Source of the DNA: Circinella umbellata
Lineage: Eukaryota > Mucoromycota > Mucoromycetes > Mucorales > Lichtheimiaceae
Reading direction: 5' to 3'
NCBI GenBank assembly: GCA_025093555.1
Contig: JAIWNF010000036.1
Coordinates: 248,001 to 312,000, forward strand
DNA: 64,000 nt
The translations under genes were made by a program, and so were the position numbers. Under the pieces are notes generated by a model, which saw nothing but the letters and a program-made list of their open reading frames with translations, did no database searches and had not been told where the DNA came from. The number at the start of each line of letters is the position of its first letter. Position 1 is the stretch's first letter. This document shows positions 1 to 13,147 of the stretch, piece by piece.

Positions 1-2
1 AT

Positions 3-897
3 ACTACTCTTCCATCAGAGTTGAGTACTTTAGCTTCAGTATCATCCGAACAAAAGCTCTCAACTGAATAATCTTCCAAGATCAATGATTATCAACCAAA
101 AGTATTAGAAAGCACAGGTGAACTATCTAATGACAGTAAAAATGATAATATATTCAGTAATTGGGAGTTTCCTCAACAAGAGCAAGTCAGATTACACCGT
201 AGTAAGAAGGAAAAAGGCAAAAATGTACTTAAACAAGAAAATATATATGAACAAAAACAAATTCTTGGAAAACGTAAGATAGACAACCAAGAAGAAGAAG
301 AAACATTGCAGCGGCTAGAAAAACGACCAGAGCAACAATGTGCGTATGAAAAAAAGGACAATCTTTTCTCTCTTCTTTTTTACGTATTATACGTACTTGT
401 ACAATTTTCTTAAAAATTATTATTTTGATGTTGTGTGTTTATATAGATAAAAAGTTTATAGTCGATCAATCCGAAATTTTTGAAGGTAAAAAAAAGCACC
501 CATCATAATACTATTATATAGTGTTATATTAACATAAGATGTATTCACCATCATTCTTGTACATAACATACGTATGATAGATAAAAGACTTGAAAATTTA
601 CTCAAACCTTTGTCTATTAAAGACATTCTAAATGATATGAATCATGATTGGAAATTTGCTCGAGATGAAATGACTGATGGATTCTTTTTTGCTGATAATG
701 GTTATAATAGTAAGTAGATAGTATTTTGATATCCATATGCTATATGAATGGATTCTTATCAACCAATCGGGAATAAATTGATAATACGTAATATAGTTGA
801 TGACAACAACAATGCTGCTAATAGTATTCTTGATGATGAACATGATGATCCTCAACGCTTTATGTGCCTACCATTGACAGTCAAACTCTTTTCCTAG
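3..897 (+). CDS. 3' part of a spliced hypothetical gene running in from the left edge; possibly broken
   Basis: I do not recognise this gene. Proposed exons are 3-339 (GTGCGT donor), 447-485, 581-709 and 797-897, ending in TAG. Intron phases agree at all three junctions: one base is carried over each time. The encoded tail is charged and rich in Gln, Glu, Lys and Asp. It includes the stretches EEEETLQRLEKRPEQQ and LKPLSIKDILNDMNHDW and ends VKLFS. An in-frame TAA at 69-71 interrupts the first exon, so either an unseen intron lies there or the gene is a pseudogene. The 5' end lies outside the window. The splice consistency makes real exons likely; the function is unknown. Confidence 0.45.
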
Positions 898-1047
898 TTG
901 GCCCCTGGGTTCCGTGGCTTCAACAAAATGGAGAAAGTTTTTCAAACAATGTTGGAGTTCAGTGGAAGGTGTCCTATTTGTGTTTTCGTCCAGTCTTTCA
1001 TCACTGCATTTTTAAAACTAGTATAAGCATTCGTGCGTTATAACTCT

Positions 1048-2391
1048 TCAATAAGTTAAGCAGTCAAACACATACCAAACTTCCACCAATCGCCGAATTC
1101 TTTTTTGATCTTTGGTAGGTTCTTGTACATTATTTTCAAACATCATCGCTTCCTCTGCAGTCAATACATGGCGCTTATACGTTATAGAAGTAGCATAATC
1201 AAGACGTGCAAGGCGGTATAAATTACCTAATGTAATTTTGGTGTTGATATCGCGTCCTGTAAGATCAAGTATACGATAATGCATTGGGCTTAAATTGAGA
1301 AGCATTAATAAAACAAATTCTGTCACGTAATATTGGTTTCACTTAACATTGAATAACATACCTTAATCTCTTTTTAGTTTCGTCCATTGATTCATCACAT
1401 AAATCAAATTTTTGGATAACCATTTCATATAAAGTCTTTATAGCTTCGGTCACTTCATTAGGTCGATTTTTATTACTTGGGTTAATTTTGGTTACTGCTT
1501 CTTCGTCAATGCAGATATCATTGCTTATTGATTCAAATAATGATTCTGAACTATCAAGTTCATTTTCTTCAGAACAAACACCATAATTTTTTAACTTCAA
1601 AGGTAATTCGAATTCGTTAACTTCATTTTCATCAAGTGTATCATATTCTTCATTGAGCACATCATCTTTTTCAGCATGGTTTTCATCAATAACATAGTTA
1701 TCTTTATCCTTTTTGTCATCTTCATTGTTAACACTCTTATCGCTCGTACTGTTGCTGGAATCATTATCATTGTCGTCATTCGTATTTTTTTTATTGCCGC
1801 TGTAATTTGGAATCTTAATCTCGTAAAAGCTTTTTTCGGCCATTGATAAAAAGCTATCGTGATAGCCATCACACACATTCCTGATTCCACTGGCCATTTG
1901 GCCTCTTAGATAATTAGTTAGATTATCTTCAATTTTTTTTGTAGCCTTGCGCTCATCAATTTCTTTATTACGTTCATATAATATCGAAATCAACGTGTCT
2001 TTTTCGAATTTTGATAATTTCTATATTTATTATGTAACTATGAACTTAGCTAACCATTTTCCTCTAGTATATGATTGGAATAATGCATATTTATTTATAC
2101 CTTTAAATTTTCTTGGGCTGTAGTAGCCCTTTTTTTTGAATTTGGCCACATTATGGTTCCGTAGAACTTCAAGTTTATTGTTCAATACTTTAAGATAATC
2201 TTCGTAATCTAAACTTAGATCTTCGTTATTCTTGAATAATAAATTGGTGACGATAATAATTTTGAATTGGCCTGAACCGTTGACGATAAAGTTTGTTATT
2301 GCTACAAAAAAAATCAGTTTAATCAATGATTCGTAAGAAATGAAAGAGGTAATACTACATTTTCATTGATTTTTTTCTTAGACTTTGACAT
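1048..2391 (-). CDS. hypothetical acidic protein, spliced
   Basis: Unrecognised protein on the minus strand. The clearest part is an exon from about 1998 to 1362 followed by a 73-nt intron (1361-1289, GTATGT...TTTAAG) and a last exon 1288-1048. The frame runs through as ...KKRL/SPMHYRILDLTGRD... and ends VWYVFDCLTY. The middle is a long Asp/Glu/Asn/Ser-rich, probably disordered segment (about 1550-1780). A start with MSKSKKKINEN at 2391 and an exon around 2104-2310 (ending YYSPRKFK) are plausible, but the intron phases of these first two junctions do not fit cleanly. The 5' model is therefore uncertain or the gene is damaged. No membrane segment or known domain is visible. Confidence 0.45.
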
Positions 2392-3494
2392 GATGTTAAA
2401 TGTACAAGGCGAGCTAAATGGCTCTTTTTATTTTTTTAGCGGTCATTAAAATTGTAATATAACAATGCTGGTCAAATTTTTGTGTAAGGTGCATTCTGAT
2501 TTAAACCGTCAAAATATGGAGTGAAATAAGAATTGACAAAAAATTGTCAGAAATGAAGCTATAAACTTTTTGAGCCGTAATATATGTTAATTGAATAATT
2601 CTGAAAAGATGTTACGAAACAGTTTTTAGAAAAAAAGACTTCCCATCGAGATTGGTTACTCCAAAGCTCTGTTAAAATATGCCATTCTACTACGTAAACC
2701 AATATTTCAAACAAAGGGATAAGCATTGTGTAACCAATAAAAGTGGATGAATTATGGTTACACAAGGTTTCTACTTGCTCATTACGTATAGTTCCTGATT
2801 TTTACCATTTCATTTTCTTAACCTGGGAGAAAGTCTTCAATAAAAGACAATATATATAAGAACAAAAATAAAACTCGAGAAATAGTTGTTTCTAAATATT
2901 ACCTGCATAAAGATACTGTCATCTATACAAAAAAAATTCAAATGATTTCCAGACTGTGCAACCAAATAAAATATAGCCGGATCCGCCATTTTTATTAAAT
3001 AAACAAATAGGACCAGGCTCTCTGGGGAAATAGCAAAAATATCAAATTGTACTATGAAGACTAAGCAGCAAAGAAAAATAGTAGGATACTCCCTAATACA
3101 ACACATATATATACAGTACTATCATCTCTTGTCATCTTGTTTTTATAAAAGATATATAGTATTTCACAGACTTATCTATGGGTAGTAGAATTTTGACAGC
3201 AATATTACCGGGCGGTATCTGAAAATATCTCAAATTTTGGTTTTAGTCAGGATGCATCTTAAACAATGGACTTTATTATTATTACTAAATGAAGAGGACA
3301 TAGTAATGGTTGTAAGTGCAACAGAACAAATCAATATACAATCTTTGGTTACGAAGAGTTTATGATTTATTTAATAGAAAAAATTGATGAGAAAAATAAT
3401 GTTTTATTAGAAATAAACACGTGAATAATGTACGTACAAACATTTTATGTAAGGAATGAATTATTATTGTGAAGAAAAAAAGCCAATTGAAATG
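2392..3494. other. gene-poor stretch with two doubtful short reading frames
   Basis: No recognisable gene. On the minus strand there is a possible small exon starting at the ATG near 2987 (begins MADPAIFYLVAQSG) with a good GTAATA donor. A second open stretch lies at 2559-2765 (contains STFIGYTMLIPLFEILVY). I could not join them in frame, so I do not call a gene. The part next to 3494 is AT-rich and would be the 3' flank of the ubiquitin-like/RING gene. Confidence 0.35.
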
Positions 3495-4565
3495 TCATGT
3501 CATGTCAGCTCGACAAATAGGACAGTTTAATTTCCAAGAATCAATGCACTTCTTGTGAAATTGGTGAGAGCATGATAATGTGATAATGTCATAGCCAAGG
3601 TTTTCCAAACAAATGGTACAAGATTCATTAGTACCGACAGTCAGAGATCTCGCTTCAATACCTAATCTTCTCCAATAAATTTGTTCATTCGGGTTATAGT
3701 ACTGGTATTCGTCTTCTGGGCCAACTCGTATCCAGTCCGACTTGTAACGTGTACCATCTTGTTTCACACCAAAAACTCTGTAATAGCATTCATATAATCC
3801 GGTAGTCAAAGGCGTACCATAAGAACCGCAATTTGGACAAGATGTTAACATACCACCGATTTCAAAAATACCAAATCCATAACGATGAATGACACTATAG
3901 TCAGGAGTACACTTGCACTGAATCTCGATATTAACACCTCTCGTGCATTGTCTCCCTCTCGGTGCATGATCCACAATTTTGAGAGTTAAGCGATTATTTA
4001 TATCAGATACATTTGCAAACTGGAACATTGGGAAAGGGTTCCCCCCGCGCAATCGAAGGGAAAGATTGATTGTTGAGTAATTTGCTATGTTATAATCAGC
4101 AAGTGTGTAATTATCATCCAATATTTTTTTTCTGTAAATGAGAAGCTGTTCGTCAACAGGCATTCCTTCTTTATATTGAATAGCTTGTTTTAAATTACAA
4201 ATAGTTTGCTTAGAGCACAAATTGTATTTAGTTGGTTTCCCAGATAGTCCAAGAACAAAAATTTGAAGAGACTTTTCCCCGTTATGATTATAACTGTTGA
4301 TAATATTACTGTTGTTGTTGTCGCTTTCGTATGTCAGTACTTGTCCAAATAAACTATAGTATTGCATAGATTTTTTGAAGTCTTCAATCAGTTTCCCATC
4401 AATATATAAACGCGGTGACAATGAGTTGCCGATTTCTGTTCCAGAAAGCTTGTTCGTGACACGATCCATAATAAATTGAATAGGTTCGTTGTCTCTCGCC
4501 GGTACGTTTATTGTCAAACCAGGAAAACTGGAAATAAGAACTGGCAGCTCTTTTGGTTTTTCCAT
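3495..4565 (-). CDS. ubiquitin-like domain plus RING-H2 protein (probable E3 ubiquitin ligase)
   Basis: Single-exon gene of 356 aa. Residues about 97-175 form a ubiquitin-like fold with the pattern LLIYRKKILDDNYTLADYNI and end in LRLRGG (170-175), the same C-terminal hexapeptide as mature ubiquitin. Residues about 8-80 look like a second, more diverged ubiquitin-like repeat (RLYIDGKLIEDFKKSM). A middle segment carries Cys pairs (KCTP; CPNCG at 243-247) that could bind zinc. The C-terminus is a RING-H2: C316, C319, C332, H334, H337, C340, C348, C351. RING proteins recruit E2 enzymes and transfer ubiquitin, so an E3 role is likely; substrates are unknown. Because GG is followed directly by NPFPMF, cleavage by a deubiquitinase is conceivable but not shown. 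The start is the only in-frame ATG before the ubiquitin-like repeat. Confidence 0.8.
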   Translation of the reverse strand: MEKPKELPVLISSFPGLTINVPARDNEPIQFIMDRVTNKLSGTEIGNSLSPRLYIDGKLIEDFKKSMQYYSLFGQVLTYESDNNNSNIINSYNHNGEKSLQIFVLGLSGKPTKYNLCSKQTICNLKQAIQYKEGMPVDEQLLIYRKKILDDNYTLADYNIANYSTINLSLRLRGGNPFPMFQFANVSDINNRLTLKIVDHAPRGRQCTRGVNIEIQCKCTPDYSVIHRYGFGIFEIGGMLTSCPNCGSYGTPLTTGLYECYYRVFGVKQDGTRYKSDWIRVGPEDEYQYYNPNEQIYWRRLGIEARSLTVGTNESCTICLENLGYDIITLSCSHQFHKKCIDSWKLNCPICRADMT

Positions 4566-5858
4566 GTCGAGTGGGTTTAAAAAAATGATGAGAGTAAAAA
4601 TTAAAAAATTTGAGAAGTATGTAGAAAGAAACAGAAAGAATTTATCAAGTTCCTAATATATATATGTACCAAGTTCATTGCCGATTAGATAAATTCTTCC
4701 AGACTCTTTGAATGGAAGCGGCGGTAAGTGACTTACCCAAAAACCGGTTATTACTACATGTGCTGTTATAAATAAACAAACACCTCTAGTGATTATTGAT
4801 GTACTTTATATCTTTCAAATTCATACTCAAAGAAACAATTATAAATTTTAATCATTCTAAGATGAAGTTGTTTTTACTTCATATGGTGTGCATACTGTAT
4901 ATTGCACATGGATATCAAATCAAGTAGCAATGTTGGCTTGCATAATGGATGAACTTATGATTAAGTTACGTACCAACAAAATGCACGTAAATATAGTAGT
5001 GTTTTCTTTTTTTTCCCACCGCCTTCTTGCTCAAGCAACGACGACTACGGCTATATTCTTTTTACTATATCAAAGTACACTATCTAGTTGAAAATATGGG
5101 TGTGTTATTTTGAACGGACTTGTTGTTGATGTAACTATCAAATAAAAAAATCGCAAGCAAACAACTTTTGTTTTTCAGAAAAATACACCTGATTATTTCT
5201 CTTTTGTATAATGTTTAAAACTTCTTTATCATAGCGAACTGTGTTATGTTTGGTTATTCGAAGGTTATATATTAATACAAATTATTCACGATCACTCATC
5301 AATATACGATAGAATCAATAAGAACGGGTAGTTAGAAGCTCTATACGTAGCCATCTTCTGGTCTTCATCAATTAACAAATGTAGATTGTTACAAGAAAAC
5401 CAATTATTCCATACGTACGTGAATACAGTACTGTAGTTTTCAAATTATCGTGTTAAAAAAAAGACCTGCTATTTTGGGGCTTCAAGTTTGTTGGCAAAAA
5501 TGTTTACTCGCTGCGACCATTAAAACTTCTGTTTAAGATGATAAAAATGAAAGGATACTATCTCCATATGCTTTATCGAATCTGACAAATAAACTTATCA
5601 AAATACTTTGAGCTTACCATTCTGTGTTATACTTCAACTTATACCAGCCTGCAACAACAAGCTATTATTAATTTTGAAATTGTTCGTTATTTATTATGAT
5701 ATGCTTCCCAACCAAGAACATGTAATAGGTATGCGATAAAAAAAATTAATCACACAACAAAAGCAGAAACATAAAATACAGCATCAAGAAAATCATTTTT
5801 TTGTTTTTAAGTTGAAAACAGTTTATTTATGCCGCAACGGTTAATAAAAAAAGTAAAA
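4566..5858. other. intergenic region between two minus-strand genes
   Basis: AT-rich DNA holding the promoter of the ubiquitin-like/RING gene (on the 4566 side) and the 3' flank of PDS5 (on the 5858 side). The only reading frame of any length, 4888-5091 on the plus strand, has no coding character. I see no RNA gene or repeat. Confidence 0.5.
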
Positions 5859-8800
5859 TTAGTTGGCACGATTTCGTTTAGTAGCTGTTGTCGTTGGTGC
5901 TGCTGATCCTCGTTTCTCTCCTCCTTTTCGCTGTGAATGATAATTTTCATCTAACCAAGTCAAGAAATTTGATGGTAAATATGATTTCTTTAAAGTCTAG
6001 ATAGATAATGAAAAAGTATGATTATAAAATTAATTAATTAATTAAAATCGCTAAACAATGTATTCTTTTATATATAAACAAATGTCCATGTGATATTACC
6101 TCAGTTTGAACTGCACCTGACGGCAGTGAGCGATATAATTTAGATTGTAATCGGATACGAGTCGGGTAAACATTCAAAGGCCATGACGCATCTTCACATT
6201 TCCGTTTGATGAGTAAACTGGCAAGATCACTTAAAACATATGAATTCTATATACATATACATATGTATAGTACTTTAGTAAACATAAAGGAGAAGAAGGA
6301 AAAAGAATAGTATTTGAAACAGTAAATTAATTTTACCTGACTCAATTCACTTGATACCATATCTTTAGAAGACTTAATTTTTTGTGCAACGTGATATAAA
6401 AAGGATACATTGTCTGGTGCAGCAACACAACTCAAATAAAATTCAAAGTATTGAGTAAATGTAATGAGATCATCGGTTGCAACGGTAAAATCGGGATGAT
6501 GTGCTAAGATATGTAAGAGTTGTACGAAAGAAGTTTCTATAGCAACAGAGTCTAAGTAAAAATAAAAATAAAAATAGGATGGATTGAGCATTATCGTATT
6601 TTTTTCCGGTGTTGTTTAAAATCTGAGCACGATATAAATCAAAAGAAAAAGAAAAAGCTTACTGTCGTATTGCTTCAAAGCTCGCTTTTGAATAAAATAT
6701 TTGATCTAGCAACACAAAAAAAAACAAATACATTCAGCAAAGACAGCCAAGATGGTTGTAGCATGGTAACAGTACCAAAAAAAAATCACTTACTTGTTTT
6801 ACTAATTCAACTTCCACTTCATGCGCAACAAGGAAAAGTACTGATAAGTATCGCATATGCACTTGATTTGTTGGAATACCCTTCATTAATGTTTCAGCAA
6901 AACCATATCGAACTTGATAACAAGGATCCTAGAAAAATATAATCATTTGTTTGTTAGCAAAAATAAACATCAACAAATAGTTGACATATATTCTCTTTTA
7001 CTGTTGTCAATTTCGTTTTACCTGAATTGTTAAAGACAAATGCTCGAACTGAGAAACATTTAATTGGTTTTGATAAGCTTGCATATGTGTTAATTTGATC
7101 ATAGATTGTGCTGCTGCTAAGCGAAGATGAGATGATTCAGGTGCACTTTGGTTCTTTGAGATAGCTATTTCACAAGTTCCTTCTAATAGTGTCCATAACA
7201 AATTAAATACTCGCTCAACAAACATATCATCCACACCATATTCGACAGATGATATCAGATAATTCACGAGTAATTGTAAAGCAGCAAGCTAATGATATAG
7301 CATTAAAATAATAGAACTAATCAGAATATTGTCTTAAATTGATATGTAGATGCTTCTTACCTTTGCTTTAGATAAATCTTCTAATTCTTCATATGGTTTC
7401 CATTGTATCATATCAGCATCTGCTTCCATATCGGTCTATAATCCATATTACTCATTAGTTTGGTTTGTTAAATATATAGAAAAGAAGATTAGAGAGAAAA
7501 AAGACAGTTACTCACAACATTAGTACCGGCTTCAGTTGAAGTCCCTAATAATTGGTTCTCGATGAACTCAGCAAGCGTTTGCATATGACTTCCAATACGT
7601 TCCGGAATATAAAGAGCAAATTCAGAAAGGCTGGTCATTTTGAGTGATAAAGAATTATCTTCAACAGATAATCCATCAAGAGCACTCTATTTAGCAATAA
7701 AAAAAATATGTTAAGTGTTTATGAAAACATGTTTTTCTAGCCATATATTCTATTTATGAAGAATCAAAAGTTAACACAAACCTGAATGACTTCTTCACAG
7801 ATATCAAACGCATACATATTGCTTAATATGATAGAAGCATTTCTAGCTTGTGTAAGATTTCCTTGGTGAATAAACGACGCTAATTTACTCAAGATATCAC
7901 TGAAAAATAAATAAATATATTTATCAATAACCTATGTATATTTATTTTCTCCTTTTATACAACTATTTTACCTATCATAAACACTCATTGTTACTTTGGC
8001 TTTACTGATTTGGGCAAGAAGGTCAAGTGCATTATCAACTATTCAAAAAAAGGAAAAGAAAAAAAAATAACATTAGCTATCATGACGATAAATATTTGTT
8101 TGTATATCTATCAGCTTTAAATACATACCGATCGTTGTGTTTACATCAGTGATACCGCGAATTAATTCATAAACATGATCCTCGTACATAATAGGGAACG
8201 ATGTAGCAATTTCCTAAACATATCATATAAAATCCATTAGATTATTGTATTTCTCTTGAAAATGTAGAAGATCAAAATATTTACTTTCAATAACTCTTGA
8301 GCTACTAATGCTTTTGGATTTTGAGTAGCTCTGCGTCTAGATCGATTAGGTTCTAACATTCCTATCAAGCTTGGAATAATGGTTTTGTTCAAAATAACAG
8401 GTGCAGCACGGGTTAATACTGGTTCCAAGGCTTCATAAGAACCCGGTAATACATCTGAAAGTTTTTCTACAAGCAATTTCTAAATGAACAGAAGAAATAT
8501 GAGTCTAAGTTCCTCGTTCATTCTATAAAGAAAAGAAATGATCAGAGCTCTTTATCACTATGTAATTTATTACCTTTGCTTCTATAATTTGTTTATATTC
8601 GCTATTCGTATCAGTAGCAGTTATAAGTAACTCCAATAATGTTTTATCATTAGCTTGGACTTCAGCAAGTCTTTTCAGTGCACTTGATACTCGTGCAGGA
8701 TCGGCAAAAGATGCTGGAATAAAGGGTAATGAGATTAGAAACATTTATATTTTTTGGTCACTTAACATAAATGTAACTAAGTTCTTATATATATATACCT

Positions 8801-11489
8801 GAGATATGTTTAACGATCATTTCTAATTTTCGATTAGCAGCCGAAGTTGTTTGTTCACCATCTACTTCCATTTCTTGTTCTTCTTCCTATTAATATAATT
8901 ACTGGTGACTTAGCAACGAAGTAATCATATAAAAATATATATTATATCCATCGAAAAACTTTTTTACTTACGGTTGGTTCACAAGCCTTGACAAAATGTT
9001 GAATACCAACAATGGTTCTACAGATTTTATAAAAAGGTATTTAGTTTAGCGATAGTCCTAACACTTATATAAACAGATCATAAGCAATTTTTTTTACCCC
9101 TTCTGTTTATGAATATAGGCACGGAACGCATTCTTAGATCGTGGTCCAAATGATCCAATCATTAATACCAAACGTTCTGTTCTTTCTTTCTCATTTTCAA
9201 TATATGGTAGTAAATATTGATTTACGGTAGCTTCTAAAGAGACCCTGTAATATAAAATAAAAAGATGGTTAATCTATAAAGATACTTTCATCTATAGATA
9301 TATTTATATGACACAGCTCTTTTTTTTTTCTCTGGTAATAATGATAATAATTACGTTGCAGAAGCATCATCTGTGTACATAGCCTTGAATAAGGCTTCAG
9401 GAATCCATCCAAGTTTTTCTTTGACTTGATTATCACCTTCCAATCTAGTTTATGTTTTTATATATAATAAAATCAGTTTCTCTTTTCAACTATTGATTAC
9501 TTAACAATATAGAAACTTACATTTGAGGAAAAGCAGTGTTGTATATTTTTCCAAGAGTGGCCATTGCTTCTTTTCGAACCAAACTCTAAAACGTTTATAT
9601 TGTATCAATTATCCCATTTCAAAAAAAAAATACACCCATTGTATATATATATATGATGTATATTACCTTTTTATCCTTGGATCGTTCAGCGACATGTTCC
9701 AGTACAGTTTTATTCATATCACGTACAATATGATTATTTTCGAATTCACTGATGATTCGACATACTGTAGCACGTACTTTTTCATCTGGATCCAAAATCT
9801 TTTCCTTAAAGCAATCTGTGTTCGTTACAATATTAGAACAAATAATAATTTGTATATAAACCCCTCCACTATATATCTCTGGAAAACAAAATTCCTAGTA
9901 TTACCATTTAATTCAGATACAACATGTGGATGATTCACGTACACTTCCTTGCATTTTTCAATCCATTTGATACGAAGTTGTACAGACTTGTCATTGCGTC
10001 TATTTTTTATAGATAAAAAGAAAAGTTAATATCAACTTATTCTCTCTATACTTGTGATTAACCTAATTACTATTAGTAATTTTACCTTCCAATCCAAGTT
10101 TTCCAAACACCAGGATATCGTTGAAACAAGGTTGTATTCTTTTCAGCAAACATATTACCCACAGTTTCCGTAGCCATACATCGAACTTTAAGATCATCCA
10201 CTTTCATTTCTTCTTCTAATTGAGGTAATACATTGATCAACAGGTTGGGTACAACTGAATCAATACGTTGAATGATTTCATGTGCTTTTTGTAATTCTTC
10301 TGCTTCTTGTTGAGACCCATTACTTTGACCCATTGCAACCAATGCATCAGAAAAGTACTATATAAGTGTAATATGTGTAAGAGTTATTTAAATTTACGTT
10401 TCTACAATAATTCATCCATTGTCTTTTTTTTTCGTTTACCTGGCAAACACGACGTTGAAGAGGATCAAAACAAGTATTACAAATTTCCAAAGCCATTAAA
10501 TAACATGGATTATCGGTGGCCTATTCATTTACATAACAGATATACAAATATATATATATATATATATTTAGCCTTTTTCCTTGCTCGTGTATATAATTGT
10601 CTTGTAAAATAACCAACCTTTTCAAATTGCTCAAGCATCATACCGAGGGTTTCATCTGATAATGTGGAAACTTCTTCAATAATTTGAACCATAAGATCAA
10701 TCATGCATACTTGAATGTTTCTTGGCATGTCAGCTCTAAATATAACCATATAATATACATATAAGGTTGAGTAAAAAAAAAAACTCACGCATCAACAGTT
10801 TCTATTTTTCTCAGTTTAATTATTTATTACCTGATGGTATTAAAGAAACAGTTAAAAAATTCTGCACATAATTCTTGTGCATTATCCAAATCGGCAATAA
10901 TAAGAATACTTTTTACAGTGGATAAACTTTCCAATAGATAGAAATAAAGTGAAAATTGTGGATGATCTTGTGATACTTTAAGTTGATTTAATTGAGTTAA
11001 GAAAAGTTGAAAAATATTCTAAAATAATAATATTAATACTATTTTCCTTTTTTATTTTTTTGTTTCCACAAGATTCTTCGCTTGTTTACTTACGATTGTT
11101 TCTTTAGTCGAGAATGGTGCTTCAGGTGCATATAATCGTAACATGTCAGCTAAACAAGTTGCTGCGTATGCTTTTACAGCAGGAGATGAATGTTTAAGAA
11201 TTTTCGGGTTAACAAGTTCTTTAGCTGTAGCATCAAGCGATTGTTTAACGATTGCATCTTGTGAAATTGAGCGTAATTCTTCGTGTAATTCCTAATAAGT
11301 TTGTAATGCATTTAGAATAATACGTAAATCAGTTTTTATTTCATTTTTGCCAGGCACAAGAAAGCTTAATTTAAGTACCTTTAAACGGTTAGTTAATTCT
11401 TTAGCATCGATCGTTTTTGCAACTAAACGAGACTTAAATTCAAGAGCCTTCTGTTCTAGAGGCTGTTGTGGTTCGTCTATATCCATCAT
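5859..11489 (-). CDS. PDS5: sister chromatid cohesion protein PDS5, 26 exons, about 1147 aa
   Basis: Cohesin-associated HEAT-repeat protein that binds the cohesin ring in the nucleus, maintains sister-chromatid cohesion and regulates its release. Exons from 5' to 3' run from 11489-11379 (MMDIDEPQQPLEQKALEFKS) and 11291-11094 down to 6246-6100 and 5996-5859 (ends TKRNRAN). The 26 summed lengths give 3444 nt, divisible by three. Family signatures include VKAYAATCLADMLRLYAPEAPF near the N-terminus, DMPRNIQVCMIDLM, HVAERSKDKKSLVRKEAM, and ERLVLMIGSFGPRSKNAFRA. The length is slightly below the 1200-1280 aa typical of yeast orthologues. The C-terminus is a short basic tail (SQRKGGERRGSAAP). Introns are 49-130 nt with GTAAGT/GTAAAA donors. 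Orthology is firm; individual splice sites are hand-called. Confidence 0.9.
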
Positions 11490-12212
11490 TTTATTTTATT
11501 TGTTCTTTAAGATTAATTATACAAATAAAAAGTTAAAAAAGCAAAACTGGCGTAACGCGCTTTTTTTCTTTATTTTTAGAGACCAGCTTTTTTCATGGAC
11601 GCGTTCGTGTTGACTTTTGAAATTTTCAACAGCGCGTTTTCAATGACAAAATTGGCAGTTAAAGCTAGTGTATCTAAGGAAACAAATGTTCCATTTTACT
11701 TATAATGAATTACTGTTTACATGTAGTACAGCCATTAAAGTATCTTTGATTTACACATTAAGAATCTAATGAGTTATATTTGGCGATTCGACCATAGAAA
11801 AAGAAAAATAACCATTTTAATATAATCACTGTTGCCATGGCTATTAAATAAACATTATTCTCAATTCAATATAGTAACAACAATACATATATAAAACTGC
11901 TAAACTATTTAATATGATAATTTTCCCTTTTAATCGTAACATTCAAAACAGTTCTTATGGACTGTCACATTACTCAAGAATATTAATAAAAGTCCACACG
12001 GATCCAAATAGCCCACGTTTCATAATACCAATCGAAACAAAAAGAAAACCAAAGAAAACCAAGAATTGATAAGTTTGGGGGAAGTGTTTATACAATTTGA
12101 CAACGCAAAAAAACATGGAATTTGTTTTTGCTTAAAAAAAAGACAAGAACTTTTTTGTTGATTTTGGAATGAATAATATTTTCAACGACGAATATTGTAT
12201 TTTCTTTTTTTT
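11490..12212. other. intergenic region upstream of PDS5 and downstream of RPS27
   Basis: AT-rich region between the PDS5 start codon (11489) and the RPS27 stop codon (12213). It would contain the PDS5 promoter. No reading frame, RNA gene or repeat that I can support. Confidence 0.5.
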
Positions 12213-13147
12213 TTAGTTTAACTTTCTGCGGAAAGAGGAACCTATTTTAATAAATAAGCAAAATAGATAATCATAATAACAAAAGTAAAAATGTTATATG
12301 ATAGAAATGATAATATACAATGATTAGTTTATCTGATATATAATAAACGCGTATTTTTTTTTAATTTTCTTACCTTCAGTCAAACGGGCACGACCACCAG
12401 TGGGTTGGCAGAGAACAGTACCGCAAGATGAGCACAAAACAACGGTTTGAGCGTGGCTGAATACGGTGCTAATGTTCAAACAACCTAGAAATAGCATATA
12501 ATTTTATATTATATTAGTAAGAATACTTCTTTTCCTTCTACCTACAACTTTCTTATTTATAATAGTCAATTGTTTTATGTTCTTACCAGGGCACTTAACA
12601 TCCATGAAGTACGAGTTGGGAGAGGCCACAAGTCTCTTCTTCTTGTGGCAGCGCTTCTCGTGTTCAGCAGAGGGATTCAAAAGGTCAATAGCCAACTATA
12701 AATTATTAATCAAAATGATTTCGAGTCAACGATACAAAGTTTCATTCATTTTTTTAATGGCGTTCTTTTTTCTTTTTGCACAAAAGGTTCGAGGTAGAAG
12801 GAGAAAAAGATTCAAATCGTTTTTGTTCTTATTGTTATTGTTGTTACGTATACGTGTATAATATAATTCGCTTTTTTCGATTGAACGTTTCTTGTTGAAA
12901 ATGCTTGTTGGCAAAAATCATTTAATGTATTTTTGTTCGAAATCGTCGGTTCGGTGTCAATGTTTTAAAAGGAATGTTGTATATATCGTTTTTGTTGGAT
13001 AATTTTTCCATCCATCCATCCATCCATTATAATCCATCCATTCATATCGATATTTCTCTTTTTTTCGTGATCAATCCCTCTTCTTCCTTTTCCCTTTTGC
13101 GCAAAAAAAATACACCCATTCATCCTATTCCTTTTACTTACAGTCAT
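12213..13147 (-). CDS. RPS27: 40S ribosomal protein S27 (eS27)
   Basis: Small-subunit ribosomal protein of 84 aa, the same length as human S27. Exons are 13147-13142 (only ATG ACT), 12695-12587, 12484-12374 and 12241-12213, total 255 nt. The protein begins [17 protein letters not shown] and contains [33 protein letters not shown], and [16 protein letters not shown]. The four cysteines of the C-x2-C...C-x2-C zinc finger are all present (CPGC and CSSC). The start choice rests on the two-codon first exon, followed by a perfect GTAAGT donor and a 446-nt intron. Starting inside exon 2 would need a TTG. The first intron is much longer than the others (102-132 nt), as is common in highly expressed ribosomal protein genes. 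Confidence 0.92.
13007..13051 (+). repeat. CATC microsatellite in RPS27 intron 1
   Basis: Short tandem run of CATC units (CCATCCATCCATCCATCCAT, then imperfect copies to 13051) inside the long first intron of RPS27. Probably simple slippage; no function inferred. Confidence 0.8.

Noticed and set aside
4888..5091. 67-aa plus-strand reading frame in the spacer before PDS5
   Set aside because: Short, no conserved motif, no promoter-like context; chance frame in AT-rich DNA.
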